Shown: positions 1 through 10,839, counted from the stretch's first letter. The stretch: DNA of 64,000 bases from Asanoa hainanensis (GCF_900188485.1 NZ_FZPH01000016.1:1-64000); one strand, 5' to 3'. Made by a program: numbers and translations. Notes: generated by a model from the sequence alone, not told the origin.

Positions 1-1
1 G

Positions 2-319
2 CTCGGACGGCCCCGCCGGTGGCCCGGCAAGCTCCACGGCGACAAGGGTTACGACTACCGGTCCTGCCGCGAGGCAGTCCGGCGGCGCGGCATGATCGCC
101 CGGATCGCGCGTAAAGGCATCGAATCGGCCACTCACCTCGGCCGGCACCGCTACGTCATCGAACGCTGCCTGGAATGGGTCAGCCGGTTCCGTCGCCTGG
201 CCCGCCGCTACGAGCGCAAGGCTTCCCACTACACCGGATTCCTCTCCCTGGCCTGCGCCTTGATCTGCTACCGCCGAGCCGTCCGCCTCAACCTACTGAC
301 CAGAAACAACCCCAAATGA
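2..319 (+). CDS. IS5-family transposase, C-terminal fragment (5' end outside window)
   Basis: The frame is open from the left edge of the window and reads as the last third of an IS5/IS1031-type DDE transposase. A G-D-K-G-Y-D segment is followed by a basic stretch. The signature I-E-R-C-L-E-W region then gives the last catalytic Glu, followed by F-R-R-L-A-R-R-Y-E-R-K. The protein ends about ten bases before a small inverted-repeat element. Such transposases cut and rejoin DNA at the terminal repeats of their insertion sequence. The stop codon and the following GAGACGTGGTCTTA resemble the right end of such elements, so the IS probably ends near 330-335. Whether the copy is intact cannot be judged, because its 5' part lies outside the window. 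Confidence 0.85.
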   Translation, partial: LGRPRRWPGKLHGDKGYDYRSCREAVRRRGMIARIARKGIESATHLGRHRYVIERCLEWVSRFRRLARRYERKASHYTGFLSLACALICYRRAVRLNLLTRNNPK

Positions 320-330
320 GACGTGGTCTT

Positions 331-494
331 AGGGCGTGTCCTGCCGATCAACGTGAGCCGAGCCGGAGTCCAGGTGTCGTCTGGTGGTGGCCCGGGATTG
401 CCGGGATACCGGTGTTGTATCTCGGTGATCCCGGGACGCCGCCAGGCGGCGGCTGGGCCCGGCGCAGGCCGCGTTGATCGGCAGGACACGCCCT
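331..494. mobile_element. 164-bp MITE-like element with 23-bp terminal inverted repeats
   Basis: The segments 331-353 and 472-494 are perfect inverted repeats of 23 bp (outer end AGGGCGTGTCC, inner end GATCAACG). They enclose about 118 bp with no convincing gene, but with further GC-rich self-complementary stretches. The outward ends are oriented like the termini of IS5-type elements. The flanks read TTA on the left and TGA on the right, which could be a decayed TNA target duplication if the outer A/T belongs to it. The element sits between the transposase end and the stop codon of mntH. In RNA it would form a large hairpin that could also terminate the monooxygenase-mntH transcript. An alternative is that it is only a terminator-like repeat family. 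Confidence 0.6.
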
Positions 495-499
495 GAGCG

Positions 500-1810
500 T
501 CAGCCTAGGAACGTGTCGTACAGCAGGAACAGGTTCAGGGCGATGATCAGCGCGGCGATCGCGCCCGCGGCCACGTTCGTCAGGCGGTTGTTGACGAACG
601 TTCCCATGATGTCCCGGCGGCGGGTCAGCAGCAGCAGCGGCACCAGGGCGAACGGGATGCCGAACGACAGCACCACCTGCGAGATCACCAGGCTGTCCGT
701 GGCCGGCAGGCCCAGGCCGAGCACCACCAGGGCCGGCGCCATCGTGATCGCGCGGCGCAGGAACAGTGGGATCTGGCGGCGGATGAAACCCTGCATGACG
801 ACCTGACCGGCGTACGTGCCGACGCTCGACGACGACAGCCCGGAGGCCAGCAACGCCACCGCGAACGCCAGCGCCGCGCCGCCGCCGACCATCTGCCCCA
901 GGCCCGCGTGGGCGCCCTCGATCGAGTCGATGTCGGAGCGGCCGCCGCCGTTGAACAGGGACGCGGCGATCACCAGCATCGACAGGTTGATCAGGCCGGC
1001 GGCGCCGAGGCCGACGATCACGTCGAGGCGTTGGAAGCGCAGCAGCTCGCGGCGTTCGTTGTCGTCGCGGCAGGCGACCCGGGACTTGGTCAGGGCCGAG
1101 TGCAGGTAGACGACGTGCGGCATGACGGTCGCGCCGATGATGCCGCAGACCAGCAGCAGGCTCTCGCCGCCGGCCAGGTGGGGAACGAGTCCGGCCGCGA
1201 ACTCGGCCGGTTGGGCGCCGACGACGAGCAGGTCGTACAGGAAGCCGAGGAAGACGATGCCGAGCAGGGCGACGATCGCGAGCTCGAAGCGGCGGTAGCC
1301 GCGCTGCTCCAGGGCCAGGATGGCGAAGGCGACGACCGCGGTGATCAGGCCGGCGGCGAACAGGGGCACGCCGAACAGCAGATAGAGCCCGACGGCGGCG
1401 CCGACGAACTCGGCCAGGTCGGTGGCCATCGCGATGATCTCGGCCTGCACCCACAGGCCGCGGGAGACCGGCTTGGGCAGGTGCTCGCGGCACAGCTCGG
1501 GCAGGTCGCGCCCGGTGGCGACGCCGGCCTTGGCCGACAGGTACTGCACGAGCATCGCCATCAGGTTCGCGACGACGATGACCCAGACGAGGGTGTAGCC
1601 GAACTTGGCGCCGGCGGTGAAGTTCGTGGCGAAGTTGCCGGGGTCGACGTAGGCGACGGCGGCGACGAACGCCGGCCCGAGCAGCGCGACCACCCCGCGC
1701 AACCGGCCTCGGGACCGTAGTTGCCGCAACGCCGACTCGGTGTCCGGGACGGAAGGCGCAGAGGTCGCCGGGGCGACGGCCGGCACGCCGTCGCCCCTGA
1801 CCGGACCCAT
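500..1810 (-). CDS. mntH: Nramp-family divalent metal (Mn/Fe) transporter
   Basis: A 436-residue integral membrane protein of the Nramp/MntH family, which imports Mn2+ or Fe2+ with protons. The signature D-P-G-N of transmembrane helix 1 is at residues 56-59 and the M-P-H of helix 6 is at 230-232. These are the metal-coordinating helices of the family. The length is normal. The ATG lies 10 bp after the groEL stop codon, and its AGGA-type ribosome site overlaps that stop. The gene is therefore almost certainly the last gene of the monooxygenase operon. The inference is that it supplies metal, plausibly iron for the diiron hydroxylase. It is followed by a large inverted repeat. Confidence 0.9.
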   Translation of the reverse strand: MGPVRGDGVPAVAPATSAPSVPDTESALRQLRSRGRLRGVVALLGPAFVAAVAYVDPGNFATNFTAGAKFGYTLVWVIVVANLMAMLVQYLSAKAGVATGRDLPELCREHLPKPVSRGLWVQAEIIAMATDLAEFVGAAVGLYLLFGVPLFAAGLITAVVAFAILALEQRGYRRFELAIVALLGIVFLGFLYDLLVVGAQPAEFAAGLVPHLAGGESLLLVCGIIGATVMPHVVYLHSALTKSRVACRDDNERRELLRFQRLDVIVGLGAAGLINLSMLVIAASLFNGGGRSDIDSIEGAHAGLGQMVGGGAALAFAVALLASGLSSSSVGTYAGQVVMQGFIRRQIPLFLRRAITMAPALVVLGLGLPATDSLVISQVVLSFGIPFALVPLLLLTRRRDIMGTFVNNRLTNVAAGAIAALIIALNLFLLYDTFLG

Positions 1811-1820
1811 CGGTGCGGTC

Positions 1821-3524
<1,704 letters not shown>

Positions 3525-4550
3525 TTAGGGCACGAGAATGGCCCGGCCGCGGACCCGGCCGGCATCGAGGTCCTGGATCGCGTCGACCGCGGCATCCAGC
3601 GGGTACGTACGGGTGTGCAAGGTGACCCGGCCGGCCTGGGCCAGCACCATGAGCTCGGCGAGGTCGTTGTAGGTGCCGACGATGTTGCCGACGATGTTCC
3701 GTTCGGTGGAGATGATGTCCAGGGTCGGGATGTGCACGGTGCCGCCGTACCCGATGACGAAGTAGGAACCGGCCCGCGCGGTCATCGCGAACCCGTCCTG
3801 CTCGGCGCCCTGCTCGGCGACGAAGTCGAACACGACGTCGGCCCCGCGCCCGCCGGTCAGGTCCAGCACGCCCTGCACGTGGGAACCATTCGCCACCACG
3901 GTCTCGTGAGCGCCGATCTGCTCGGCCAGCTTGAGCGCGTCCGGGTTGCGGTCCACCACGATGATCTTCGTGGCGGTCAGCGCGGCCAGGCACTGGATGC
4001 CGATGTGCCCGAGCCCGCCGGCGCCGATCACCACGGCGGTGGTCCCGGGGAACAGCAGCGGCACGGCCTTGCGGACCGCGTGATAGGCGGTGATGCCGGC
4101 GTCGGCGAGCGCGGCGACGTCCTGCGGCCGCGTCGCCGAGTCGAGCTTCACGCACGCCCGCTCGGAGGTCAGCAGCAGCTCGGCCATCCCGCCGTCACCG
4201 GACAGGCCCGGGAACGAGCTGTTGGCGCAGTGCATGTCGTCGCCGGCCCGGCACGACCGGCACAGCCCGCACGTCGGCGTCGGGTGCAGGATCACCGTGT
4301 CACCGACGGCCACACTGGACACCGCCGAGCCGACCTCCTGCACCCAGCCCGCGTTCTCGTGGCCGAGCGTGTACGGCAGGGCGACACCCATCGCGCCGGC
4401 CCACTGCTCCTCGATGATGTGCAGGTCGGTCCGGCAGACACCGGCGCCACCGACCCGCACGAGCACGTCGAACGGCCCCTTGACGGTCGGGTCCGGCACC
4501 TCCTCGACCACCGGCAACTGGTGATAGGCCTTGAGCCGTACGGCTTTCAT
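3525..4550 (-). CDS. Zinc-dependent NAD(P) alcohol dehydrogenase
   Basis: A 341-residue medium-chain dehydrogenase. Catalytic zinc ligands are visible at C39 and H64-E65 (G-H-E-N motif). The structural zinc site has the four cysteines C94, C97, C100 and C108. A Rossmann motif G-A-G-G-L-G follows in the coenzyme domain. A longer open frame exists upstream, but the ATG at 4550 overlaps the DUF59 stop as ATGA and begins exactly at the family N-terminus (M-K-A-V-R-L). In propane monooxygenase clusters this enzyme oxidises the alcohol product, for example 2-propanol to acetone. That substrate is inferred from context. Confidence 0.93.
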   Translation of the reverse strand: MKAVRLKAYHQLPVVEEVPDPTVKGPFDVLVRVGGAGVCRTDLHIIEEQWAGAMGVALPYTLGHENAGWVQEVGSAVSSVAVGDTVILHPTPTCGLCRSCRAGDDMHCANSSFPGLSGDGGMAELLLTSERACVKLDSATRPQDVAALADAGITAYHAVRKAVPLLFPGTTAVVIGAGGLGHIGIQCLAALTATKIIVVDRNPDALKLAEQIGAHETVVANGSHVQGVLDLTGGRGADVVFDFVAEQGAEQDGFAMTARAGSYFVIGYGGTVHIPTLDIISTERNIVGNIVGTYNDLAELMVLAQAGRVTLHTRTYPLDAAVDAIQDLDAGRVRGRAILVP

Positions 4551-5239
4551 CGATCCTCCACTCCGTAGCGGTGCCGCAGCATGCCGCGGCAGATGCCGGT
4601 GTTGGCGTCCAGGCTGGTGCGGGTCAGCCGGGCCTTGCGCAGGTGCAGCGGCACCGCCGCGTCGCCGACGGCCGCGCCGGATGCCGGATCGACGAGCAGG
4701 GGGGCCTCGTCGCTCGCGGGCAGGCCGAGCTCGGTCCGGCGGCGCCGCAACCGGTCGAGGGCCGGCGACCGCGGCACCTCGCCCAAGGTCATGGCCGCCA
4801 GCGCCGCCGGAGAAGAGCCCGCATCGACGAGTGGCCGGCACACCAGATCGGTGCCGGCCAACACGGCTTTGCGGAGGAAGTCCGCGCGCAGCGAGTCGAG
4901 CTCGTCGACCGCCTCGCCCTGGAAGGAGGCGACGAAACCCGCCCGCGCCGCGACCCCCTCGTTGATCGCGTCGGCCGCGAAGTGGTCGTCCAGCACCACC
5001 TCCGCCCGGCGCACCCCGTCCACGGTGGACACCGCGTCGTAGGCGTCGGCCACCATCAGGTACGCGAAGTTGGGCGCGCAGAAGTAGGTCGGCAGCCGCA
5101 GGTGCACGGCCGCGTGACCGTCCGACGACAGCGACGCGGAAGCTACGAACCCGAGCGTCGTGATCGGCTCGTCGAGCTCAGGGTCGCGCACCTCCTCGAG
5201 CGCGTCGAGGAGGGTGCGCGACCCGACGGCGCTGGTCAT
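4547..5239 (-). CDS. DUF59/MIP18-family protein (Fe-S or metal-assembly factor)
   Basis: A 230-residue protein with an N-terminal DUF59 (PaaD/SufT-like) domain over about residues 8-85. It includes the D-P-E-L-D-E-P-I start typical of the family and a conserved-looking Cys at 54 in F-C-A-P-N. The remaining 140 residues have no recognised domain. DUF59 proteins act in Fe-S cluster or metal-centre assembly. The matching gene (mimF position) occurs in mycobacterial diiron monooxygenase clusters, which suggests a maturation role for the hydroxylase or reductase. Both ends overlap their neighbours by 4 bp (ATGA), so translation is coupled. The biochemical role in this operon is inference. Confidence 0.85.
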   Translation of the reverse strand: MTSAVGSRTLLDALEEVRDPELDEPITTLGFVASASLSSDGHAAVHLRLPTYFCAPNFAYLMVADAYDAVSTVDGVRRAEVVLDDHFAADAINEGVAARAGFVASFQGEAVDELDSLRADFLRKAVLAGTDLVCRPLVDAGSSPAALAAMTLGEVPRSPALDRLRRRRTELGLPASDEAPLLVDPASGAAVGDAAVPLHLRKARLTRTSLDANTGICRGMLRHRYGVEDR

Positions 5240-6285
5240 TGCGACTCGACCAGTGCGGCGTCCTCCCGGGCCGCGGGGGTGCCCTCACCGCTGTCGAGCT
5301 GGAACTCCGCCGGCACCTCGATGCCGTACAGCTTCGCGGCGTTGAGCCCGAGGATCTTCTTCTTGGTGGCGGTGGTGACCCGCGGGTAGTCGGAGAACTC
5401 GTCGCTCGGGTAGTCCCAGTCGACGAACCCCTCGACCTGCCACTTGGGTTCCCAGATGCCGTAGTCGCTGCCGAAGGTCATCTTGTCCTCGCCGACCCAG
5501 AACAGCAGCTCGCCCATGACCTTCGCGAAGAACTTCGGCCGGGCGTGCATCAGGCCGCCGATGACCACCGACAGGCCCGCGTACACGTTGGGCTCCTGGG
5601 TCGCCATGAAGCAGAAGTCCTCGATGCGCGGCAGGCCGACGTGCTCGACGATGAAGTTGAGCTCGGGGAAGTCGGTCGCTGCGTGGTCGATGTCGGAGAC
5701 GTCGAAGGCGTCCTTGTCCAGGGGCCAGATCGTTGGTCCCTTGTGGACGTGGATGTTGACGATCCCGAGGTCCCGGCAGGCCTCGAGATACTTGTACGCG
5801 GCCGGGTCCTTGAGCGTCCAGCCGCGCGAGCCCTCGCGCCACTCGGCCGTGTAGAGCTTGACGCCCTTGGAGCCGTACCGTTCGACGTTCTCGGCGAGCT
5901 TCTTGAGCCCGTCCTCACCCTCGCGCGGGTCCCACCGCGTGTTGGCGATGAACTTGCCCGGGTGCTTCTCGCCCAGCGCCGCGTTGCGCTCGGTGGTGTT
6001 GAAGCCGTCCTTGTACCACTCGGTCAGGTACGTCGGCTGGAACACCGCCACGTCCACGTAGCCGTTCTGGAAGACGTCCTTCATCAGGTCGTCTTCCGTG
6101 TACGACATGAACTTCTCGATCGGCCAGTGCGTCTCGGCCGGCGCGAGGCCCTGGTACGCGTGGAAGCACTCGATCCAACCCTTGGCGTAGTGCTCGGCGC
6201 CCGGCACCCAGGTCTCCGGACCCGCCTGCCAGTAGTGCATGTGGCTGTCGACGACGAAGTACTTCTCCCCGTCCTTCTCGTACAC
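5236..6285 (-). CDS. Amidohydrolase-2 family metal-dependent hydrolase
   Basis: A 349-residue TIM-barrel protein of the amidohydrolase_2 (ACMSD-like) group. The N-terminal metal motif is D-S-H-M-H with H15 and H17. Later candidate ligands lie in I-H-V-H-K, V-E-H-V-G and the Asp of F-G-S-D-Y-G. The start is GTG at 6283-6285, preceded by a GGGAGGT-type ribosome site. This gene is a regular member of actinobacterial propane/phenol monooxygenase clusters (mimE position). Its substrate is not established. A role in hydroxylase maturation or in product metabolism are both possible. It lies 5 bp downstream of prmD and overlaps the DUF59 gene by 4 bp. Confidence 0.88.
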   Translation of the reverse strand: MYEKDGEKYFVVDSHMHYWQAGPETWVPGAEHYAKGWIECFHAYQGLAPAETHWPIEKFMSYTEDDLMKDVFQNGYVDVAVFQPTYLTEWYKDGFNTTERNAALGEKHPGKFIANTRWDPREGEDGLKKLAENVERYGSKGVKLYTAEWREGSRGWTLKDPAAYKYLEACRDLGIVNIHVHKGPTIWPLDKDAFDVSDIDHAATDFPELNFIVEHVGLPRIEDFCFMATQEPNVYAGLSVVIGGLMHARPKFFAKVMGELLFWVGEDKMTFGSDYGIWEPKWQVEGFVDWDYPSDEFSDYPRVTTATKKKILGLNAAKLYGIEVPAEFQLDSGEGTPAAREDAALVESQ

Positions 6286-6290
6286 AGCGG

Positions 6291-6662
6291 TTACCTCCCG
6301 GCGGTGAGGTCGAAGCCGATGTACTCGGCCGCGTCCTCGGGGTTGGCGAACATGATGGTCCGGTCGTCCTCGTGGATCATTCGGCCGTAGTGCGTCGACA
6401 TGCTCTCCTCGAACTCGGCCGCGTCGAAGAAGCCGGACTCCTCACCGAGCGCCTCGGAGATCTCGTCGTAGACGAAGTCCATGCGATTGACCGCGTCGAC
6501 CCGGATCATCGACGGCAGCGGGGTCACGGTGACGTTGGGCTTGCTGCGCATCACCTCGGCCACCACGACGCCGACCTGGTTGTTCATCAGCGTGACGCCG
6601 CACATGTTGGACGCCGAGTTGTCCGACTTGAACGGGCTCTCCGAAAGCTTGAACTGCGTCAC
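6291..6662 (-). CDS. prmD: Propane monooxygenase coupling (regulatory) protein
   Basis: A 123-residue protein of the MmoB/DmpM coupling-protein family. It binds the hydroxylase and tunes oxygen activation without a cofactor of its own. The family features [10 protein letters not shown] near residue 20 and the [17 protein letters not shown] centre are present. The open frame continues upstream to 6836, but that part is antisense-like filler. The GTG at 6660-6662 overlaps the prmC stop (GTGA) and starts the conserved domain. The order A-B-C-D matches Gordonia prm and mycobacterial mim operons. Confidence 0.92.
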   Translation of the reverse strand: MTQFKLSESPFKSDNSASNMCGVTLMNNQVGVVVAEVMRSKPNVTVTPLPSMIRVDAVNRMDFVYDEISEALGEESGFFDAAEFEESMSTHYGRMIHEDDRTIMFANPEDAAEYIGFDLTAGR

Positions 6663-7825
6663 TGGGCCAGCTCCTTCGGTGTCTCCAGGCCGAGGTCGGA
6701 CACGATGCCGCTGAACCGGCTCTTGGCGGCGTCGAGGGCGTCCTCGAAGCGCGGCGGCTTGGCGTCGGGCTGCGACCACAGGGGCTGCATCGCCCGGGCC
6801 GCGGCGATCGATACCGGCACCCAGTCGGCCAGCCACGAGTGCAGGATCCGGGTGTTGTGCTCCGCGAACTCGCGGTCGGCGGTCAGCAGCTCGAACATCG
6901 CCTTCGTGTAGCGCAGGTCCCGCTCCGAGAAGTCGTACTCCTCGGCGCCGACGATCGTCGGGGTGACGAAGTCGCCGTTGCGCGGTGCCGCGTGCTGCAC
7001 GAGGTGGCTGCGGAACAGCTCACCGACGAGCGGCTCGAAGACGACGTTCGCGGCGAAGATCGCCTCGCACCAGTCGTCGACGGCGGTCAGGCGTTCCGCG
7101 GCCTCGCGTACGCCCTGCCATGCCGGGTCGGAGTTCCAGGCGTCCAGGTGCGCCGAGCCGTCGAAGTCCGCGATCTCCTCGCTGAGCGTCAGCCCGTACA
7201 GCGCCAGGTCCTGTGCGGCCCTGATGCGGTGCATGCTGTTCACCGAGATCGCGTTGTTGTGCATGTTGGTGGGCGCGCGCCGGTTGGCGTTGGCGAACAG
7301 GTACAGGCCCAGTCCGTGGTCGACGTGCATCCACGCGCCGACGTGCCGTTCGACGAACCGCACCCAGTTGGGGTTCCACTGCTCGAACGCCTTCGAGCGG
7401 CGGGCGGCCTCGACGTTCTGGCCGACCTGGCGCACGACGTTGGCGTTGTAGCGGTAGAGCGAGAGCTCCCACTCCTCGTTCGGGTCGCGGAACTCGTGCC
7501 AGCCGTGCGCCGGCCAGTCGTAGCCCTTGCCGCCGGAGCCGGGCCCGCGGGTGGGCTCGGGCCGGTCGGAGCCCCAGGCCTTGAGCACCGTCCAGTCCAG
7601 CGGGTAGCCGCCGCGGCCGTCCGAGAACCCGTACAGCCAGCCCTGCGACAGGTAGTGCCGCGGATCGGGCTGGACCTCGACGGTCACGTCCTCGTAGTGG
7701 GTCTGCTTCCGCTTCTGCGGGGTGTAGTAGTTGAACCGGCGTGCGGTGGAGTCCGGGAACTCCTTCGCGCCGGCCTCGGCGTCGGTGAAGACGGGCTTGG
7801 GAACACTACGTTCCGCGGTCGTCAT
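6659..7825 (-). CDS. prmC: Propane monooxygenase hydroxylase small (beta) subunit
   Basis: A 388-residue soluble diiron monooxygenase beta subunit. It has the ferritin-like all-alpha fold without the complete iron ligand set of the alpha subunit. Family features include the N-terminal R-R-F-N-Y-Y-T-P-Q segment and the aromatic-rich region with H-V-D-H-G-L-G-L-Y. It pairs with PrmA in an alpha2beta2 hydroxylase in the cytoplasm. It overlaps prmB by 4 bp at its start and prmD by 4 bp at its end, so the three are translationally coupled. The length is as expected for the prm/mim group. Confidence 0.95.
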   Translation of the reverse strand: MTTAERSVPKPVFTDAEAGAKEFPDSTARRFNYYTPQKRKQTHYEDVTVEVQPDPRHYLSQGWLYGFSDGRGGYPLDWTVLKAWGSDRPEPTRGPGSGGKGYDWPAHGWHEFRDPNEEWELSLYRYNANVVRQVGQNVEAARRSKAFEQWNPNWVRFVERHVGAWMHVDHGLGLYLFANANRRAPTNMHNNAISVNSMHRIRAAQDLALYGLTLSEEIADFDGSAHLDAWNSDPAWQGVREAAERLTAVDDWCEAIFAANVVFEPLVGELFRSHLVQHAAPRNGDFVTPTIVGAEEYDFSERDLRYTKAMFELLTADREFAEHNTRILHSWLADWVPVSIAAARAMQPLWSQPDAKPPRFEDALDAAKSRFSGIVSDLGLETPKELAQ

Positions 7826-8868
7826 CGATCCTCCCCACCAGTCGTCGTGAACTTGTCGTAGTAGATGTGTTTCTCGGGCACCCCGAGCTGGCCGAGCAGC
7901 GGCATGGCTGCCTCGACCATGGGTGGTGGCCCGCAGAGGTACGCGTGTGCGCGGCTCAGGTCGCTCTCGTGCCGCTTGACCACCTCGGTGATCAGCCCGA
8001 CCTCGCCGTCCCAGGCCTCGCCGTCGTCAGGCTCGGACAGGGCCGGCACGAACCGGAAGTTCGGCAGCTTCTCCTCGAGCGCCTGGAGCTCGGCGACGAA
8101 GCAGAGATCGCGGCGGCGCCGGGCGCCGTAGTAGAACACCGCCCGGCGGTCGATCCCGCGCTCGGCCATGGAGCGCAGCAACGCCAGGATCGGTGCCAGC
8201 CCGGCACCGCCGCCGACGAAGACGATGTCCTCGTCGTGCCCCTCGCGGAGCGTGAAGACCCCGAAGGGCCCGGTGAGATCGAGGCGGTCCCCGACGGCCA
8301 GCCGGCCGTCGAGGAACGACGAGAAGAGCCCGTCCGGGTAGACCTTGATGACGAACTCCAGCCGCCCGCCCTCCCGGCTGGAGGTGTTCGCCATCGAGAA
8401 CGAGCGGGTGTGCTCGGTGCCGGGAACGGCGATGTCCACGTACTGGCCGGGGAAGAACGTGATGTCCGCGGGCTCGATGAGCCGCAGCACCAGGTGCCGG
8501 AGGTCGTGTGTCACCGGGTCGATCGACACGACCTCCGCCACGGCGTTCTGGATGGGTAGCCCCGAGCGGATCATCTCCTCGTCGAAGTTGAGCAGCTCGA
8601 TCGTCACGTCCTCGTAGACGTGCGCCCGGCACAGGAGCGTGAAGCCCTCCTCCTTCTCGTAGTCGGGCAGGGCGAAGGTCGAGTACCGGTCGAGCTCGAT
8701 GTCGTCGCCGTCGAGCACGAACGACTTGCAGGCCGCGCACTGGCCCTCCTTGCACCCGTGCATGAGCATCAGCCCCTGCTCGGACGCGGAGCGCAGCACG
8801 GTCTGCTCCTCGTCGACCTCGATCTCGATGCCGACGGGCTCGAACCGGACCCGGTGCTTCTCGCCCAT
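7822..8868 (-). CDS. prmB: Propane monooxygenase NADH reductase
   Basis: A 348-residue electron-transfer protein. An N-terminal plant-type ferredoxin domain carries the [2Fe-2S] cysteines C39, C44, C47 and C80. The FAD domain follows with the R-S-F-S-M-A-N motif near residue 155. The C-terminal NAD domain has G-G-G-A-G-L-A-P and a late C-G-P-P-P-M motif. It passes electrons from NADH to the PrmA diiron centre. It starts 9 bp after the prmA stop and ends overlapping prmC. This is the standard architecture and length for the soluble diiron monooxygenase reductase family. Confidence 0.96.
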   Translation of the reverse strand: MGEKHRVRFEPVGIEIEVDEEQTVLRSASEQGLMLMHGCKEGQCAACKSFVLDGDDIELDRYSTFALPDYEKEEGFTLLCRAHVYEDVTIELLNFDEEMIRSGLPIQNAVAEVVSIDPVTHDLRHLVLRLIEPADITFFPGQYVDIAVPGTEHTRSFSMANTSSREGGRLEFVIKVYPDGLFSSFLDGRLAVGDRLDLTGPFGVFTLREGHDEDIVFVGGGAGLAPILALLRSMAERGIDRRAVFYYGARRRRDLCFVAELQALEEKLPNFRFVPALSEPDDGEAWDGEVGLITEVVKRHESDLSRAHAYLCGPPPMVEAAMPLLGQLGVPEKHIYYDKFTTTGGEDR

Positions 8869-8877
8869 GTTCGGCGA

Positions 8878-10530
8878 CTACTTGTCGGTGCGGGCGGGGC
8901 GGCCGGCCGGGCCACCCGCGATGTAGGCGGCGTGGAACGCGTTGCGCTCCTCGTCGGTCATCTCGTTGAGCAGCACGTTCGGCGACAGGAGCGGGTCCAT
9001 CCGGCGCAGGTGGTCCAGCGTCCACATCTTCGACGGGTCGAGGTTGAGGTGCGGCTGGGCGACCAGGGTCTTGCCGTCGTCGCGCACGAAGCCCATGTCG
9101 GAGACGACGTCGGCCCAGTTCCAGCCGTGGTAGAGCGTCTCCCACTCACGGGACCCGATCAGCTGACCCATGTTGGGTGTCTCGCGGCCCTGGTAGGTCG
9201 GCCGGAACGCCTCGACGTCCGTCCACCGGCAGGCCTCGTGGCAGTAGGTGCGCCACTGCCCGTTGACTTCGGCCATCACCATGTCCTCGCGGACCAGACA
9301 CGGGACCATGCAGACCCAGCAGCGGTGCGGGTACTGGTAGTCGACGTCCTCGGCGACGATCGGGTGGTGCCCGTTAGGCGTCGACAGGCGGTTGTAGTTC
9401 TCCCACCACTTGCCGTACCGGTCGTACCAGCCGGGGTACTTGTGCTCGAACCACTCGAAGTCCTTGTCGGTCATCGGGTCGATGCGCCAGTAGTTGGCCA
9501 GCCAGCCGGTCGCGAAGAACTGGGCGACCTCGTGCACGTAGCCCTTGTTCCAGATCTGGTTCCACGCCTCTTCGATCAGGTCGTGCGGAATGACCAACCC
9601 ATACTTCTCCAGGGGGACCAGGTAGGAGCGGTAGTAGTCGTCGTAGATCCACCGGCGCCACATCTCGGCGTACGACTCGCGGTCCTTGCGGCGGTCCTTC
9701 GTGCCGTATTCGATGAACGTGCCGATCGCGGCGTCGACGACGCGGTGGTTGTTCCACCAGGCGTACCGCAGGTCGCGTTCGAGGAGCTGGTGGTTGCCCT
9801 CGTCGGCCAGGGCCATCAGCAGCGTCGCGTACCCGTTGCTGATGTGCCGTGACTCGTCGGACTGCACCGAGTGGAACACCGTGGGCAGCAGGTAGTCGCC
9901 GTTCGCGGCGGCCTCGGCCGGCATCGCGACGAACAGCGTGTTGGTGAACGCCGTCTCGGCGACGATCGTCAGGTAGATGCTCGCGGCGGTGATCGCGTCG
10001 CCGGTGATGAAGCCCTCGGCGAACTGGCGTCCGATGGTGCCGCAGTAGTCGTTCTGGAAGTTGCGCAGGCTGCTGTTGAAACCGGCCGGGTCGATGTAGT
10101 TGTTCATGTACAGGCGCTTGAGGTTCTGCTGGATCGTCGAGTGGCGTACCTCGTCGATCATCTGGATCGCCTGGCCGTTGTGCAGCTCCGGGTTCGGGAC
10201 CGTGCGGAACAGCAGCGGCATCGCCCGGGCGGCCGAGATCTCCGGCAGCGGGATGATCGACAGGAACAGCTTCTGCCATTCGAGCCAGCGCTCCTGCACC
10301 TGGCGGAACATGTTGCCGCGGATCGCGCCGTCGGAGGCGCCGTACACCCGGTGGTCCTTCTCCTCCTGCATCGGGAAGTACGACCGCAGGACCTGCTTGA
10401 GCGGGTCCTTCTTCTGCGCCTTGCGGAAGGTGTAGTCGGTTCCGTAGTGGGACACCGGCTCGTGGTACATCGGTTCCCAGGACAGCTCCTGGATTTTCTG
10501 ATGAGCCCTGGCCACGCTCTGCCGACTCAT
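8878..10530 (-). CDS. prmA: Propane monooxygenase hydroxylase large (alpha) subunit
   Basis: A 550-residue catalytic subunit of a soluble diiron monooxygenase. The full set of iron ligands can be read: E97, then E127 and H130 (D-E-V-R-H), E192, then E226 and H229 (D-E-S-R-H). Their spacing matches methane monooxygenase alpha subunits. The protein is closest in layout to the propane/phenol group (PrmA/MimA), which hydroxylates propane at C2 and, in mycobacteria, acetone and phenol. The ATG is preceded by GAGGAG at about 7 bp. A 69-bp gap with a strong hairpin separates it from the small gene upstream. The actual substrate here is inferred from the cluster. Confidence 0.96.
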   Translation of the reverse strand: MSRQSVARAHQKIQELSWEPMYHEPVSHYGTDYTFRKAQKKDPLKQVLRSYFPMQEEKDHRVYGASDGAIRGNMFRQVQERWLEWQKLFLSIIPLPEISAARAMPLLFRTVPNPELHNGQAIQMIDEVRHSTIQQNLKRLYMNNYIDPAGFNSSLRNFQNDYCGTIGRQFAEGFITGDAITAASIYLTIVAETAFTNTLFVAMPAEAAANGDYLLPTVFHSVQSDESRHISNGYATLLMALADEGNHQLLERDLRYAWWNNHRVVDAAIGTFIEYGTKDRRKDRESYAEMWRRWIYDDYYRSYLVPLEKYGLVIPHDLIEEAWNQIWNKGYVHEVAQFFATGWLANYWRIDPMTDKDFEWFEHKYPGWYDRYGKWWENYNRLSTPNGHHPIVAEDVDYQYPHRCWVCMVPCLVREDMVMAEVNGQWRTYCHEACRWTDVEAFRPTYQGRETPNMGQLIGSREWETLYHGWNWADVVSDMGFVRDDGKTLVAQPHLNLDPSKMWTLDHLRRMDPLLSPNVLLNEMTDEERNAFHAAYIAGGPAGRPARTDK

Positions 10531-10571
10531 GGATCACTCCTCACGTTTGACTGTGCGCCATGCGACGGATC

Positions 10572-10600
10572 AGACCGCAGGTCGTCGCCGGCTGCGGTCT
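10572..10600 (-). promoter_or_regulatory. Intra-operon hairpin between the small leader gene and prmA
   Basis: AGACCGCAG at 10572-10580 pairs perfectly with CTGCGGTCT at 10592-10600, leaving an 11-nt loop. The stem touches the last base of the small gene's stop codon and lies about 40 nt upstream of the prmA ATG. No T-tract follows, so it may be an RNA processing or stability element, or an attenuator, rather than a full terminator. Confidence 0.5.
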
Positions 10601-10611
10601 CACATTGAGTC
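10597..10611. promoter_or_regulatory. Candidate operator, copy 2 (GTCTCA-N3-TGAGTC)
   Basis: An imperfect palindrome matches the 10873-10887 site in spacing and in 11 of 12 arm bases. It overlaps the 3' end of the small leader gene and precedes prmA by about 67 bp. It could be a second binding site for the divergent activator, or chance within coding sequence. Confidence 0.35.
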
Positions 10612-10839
10612 GTTGTCGAACATCGCGGCCCTGATCTCCGCGAGCTGACGTTTGACGTTCTCCCCGACCTGCCGGTCACCCTCGGCCGCGGGCTCGATCC
10701 CCAAGGCGCGCAACAGATCCGCGGCCGGGGCGCCCGGGTCGGCGCCGCCGAGGATCGGGTGCAGGCCCTGCGCCGCGAGGTGGTGGAAGACCACGTTGAC
10801 GACGCTCCATGGGTTGAACGTCTCGTGCGTCGACTCCAT
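10600..10839 (-). CDS. Small conserved-type protein at the head of the monooxygenase operon
   Basis: A 79-residue protein of unknown function. It begins M-E-S-T-H-E-T-F-N-P-W, contains a V-V-F-H-H-L-A-A-Q-G-L-H-P segment, and ends in a charged helix. I chose the ATG at 10839 over the one at 10854, because GGAG lies 7 bp upstream of it. It is the first gene downstream of the divergent promoter region and is followed by prmA. I do not recognise a domain. The position suggests a regulatory or assembly role for the monooxygenase, but nothing in the sequence shows this. Confidence 0.7.
   Translation of the reverse strand: MESTHETFNPWSVVNVVFHHLAAQGLHPILGGADPGAPAADLLRALGIEPAAEGDRQVGENVKRQLAEIRAAMFDNDSM

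Noticed and set aside
348..1493. Long minus-strand frame over mntH
   Set aside because: It is a different frame of mntH, Arg/Pro-rich with no domain. It also crosses the inverted-repeat element.
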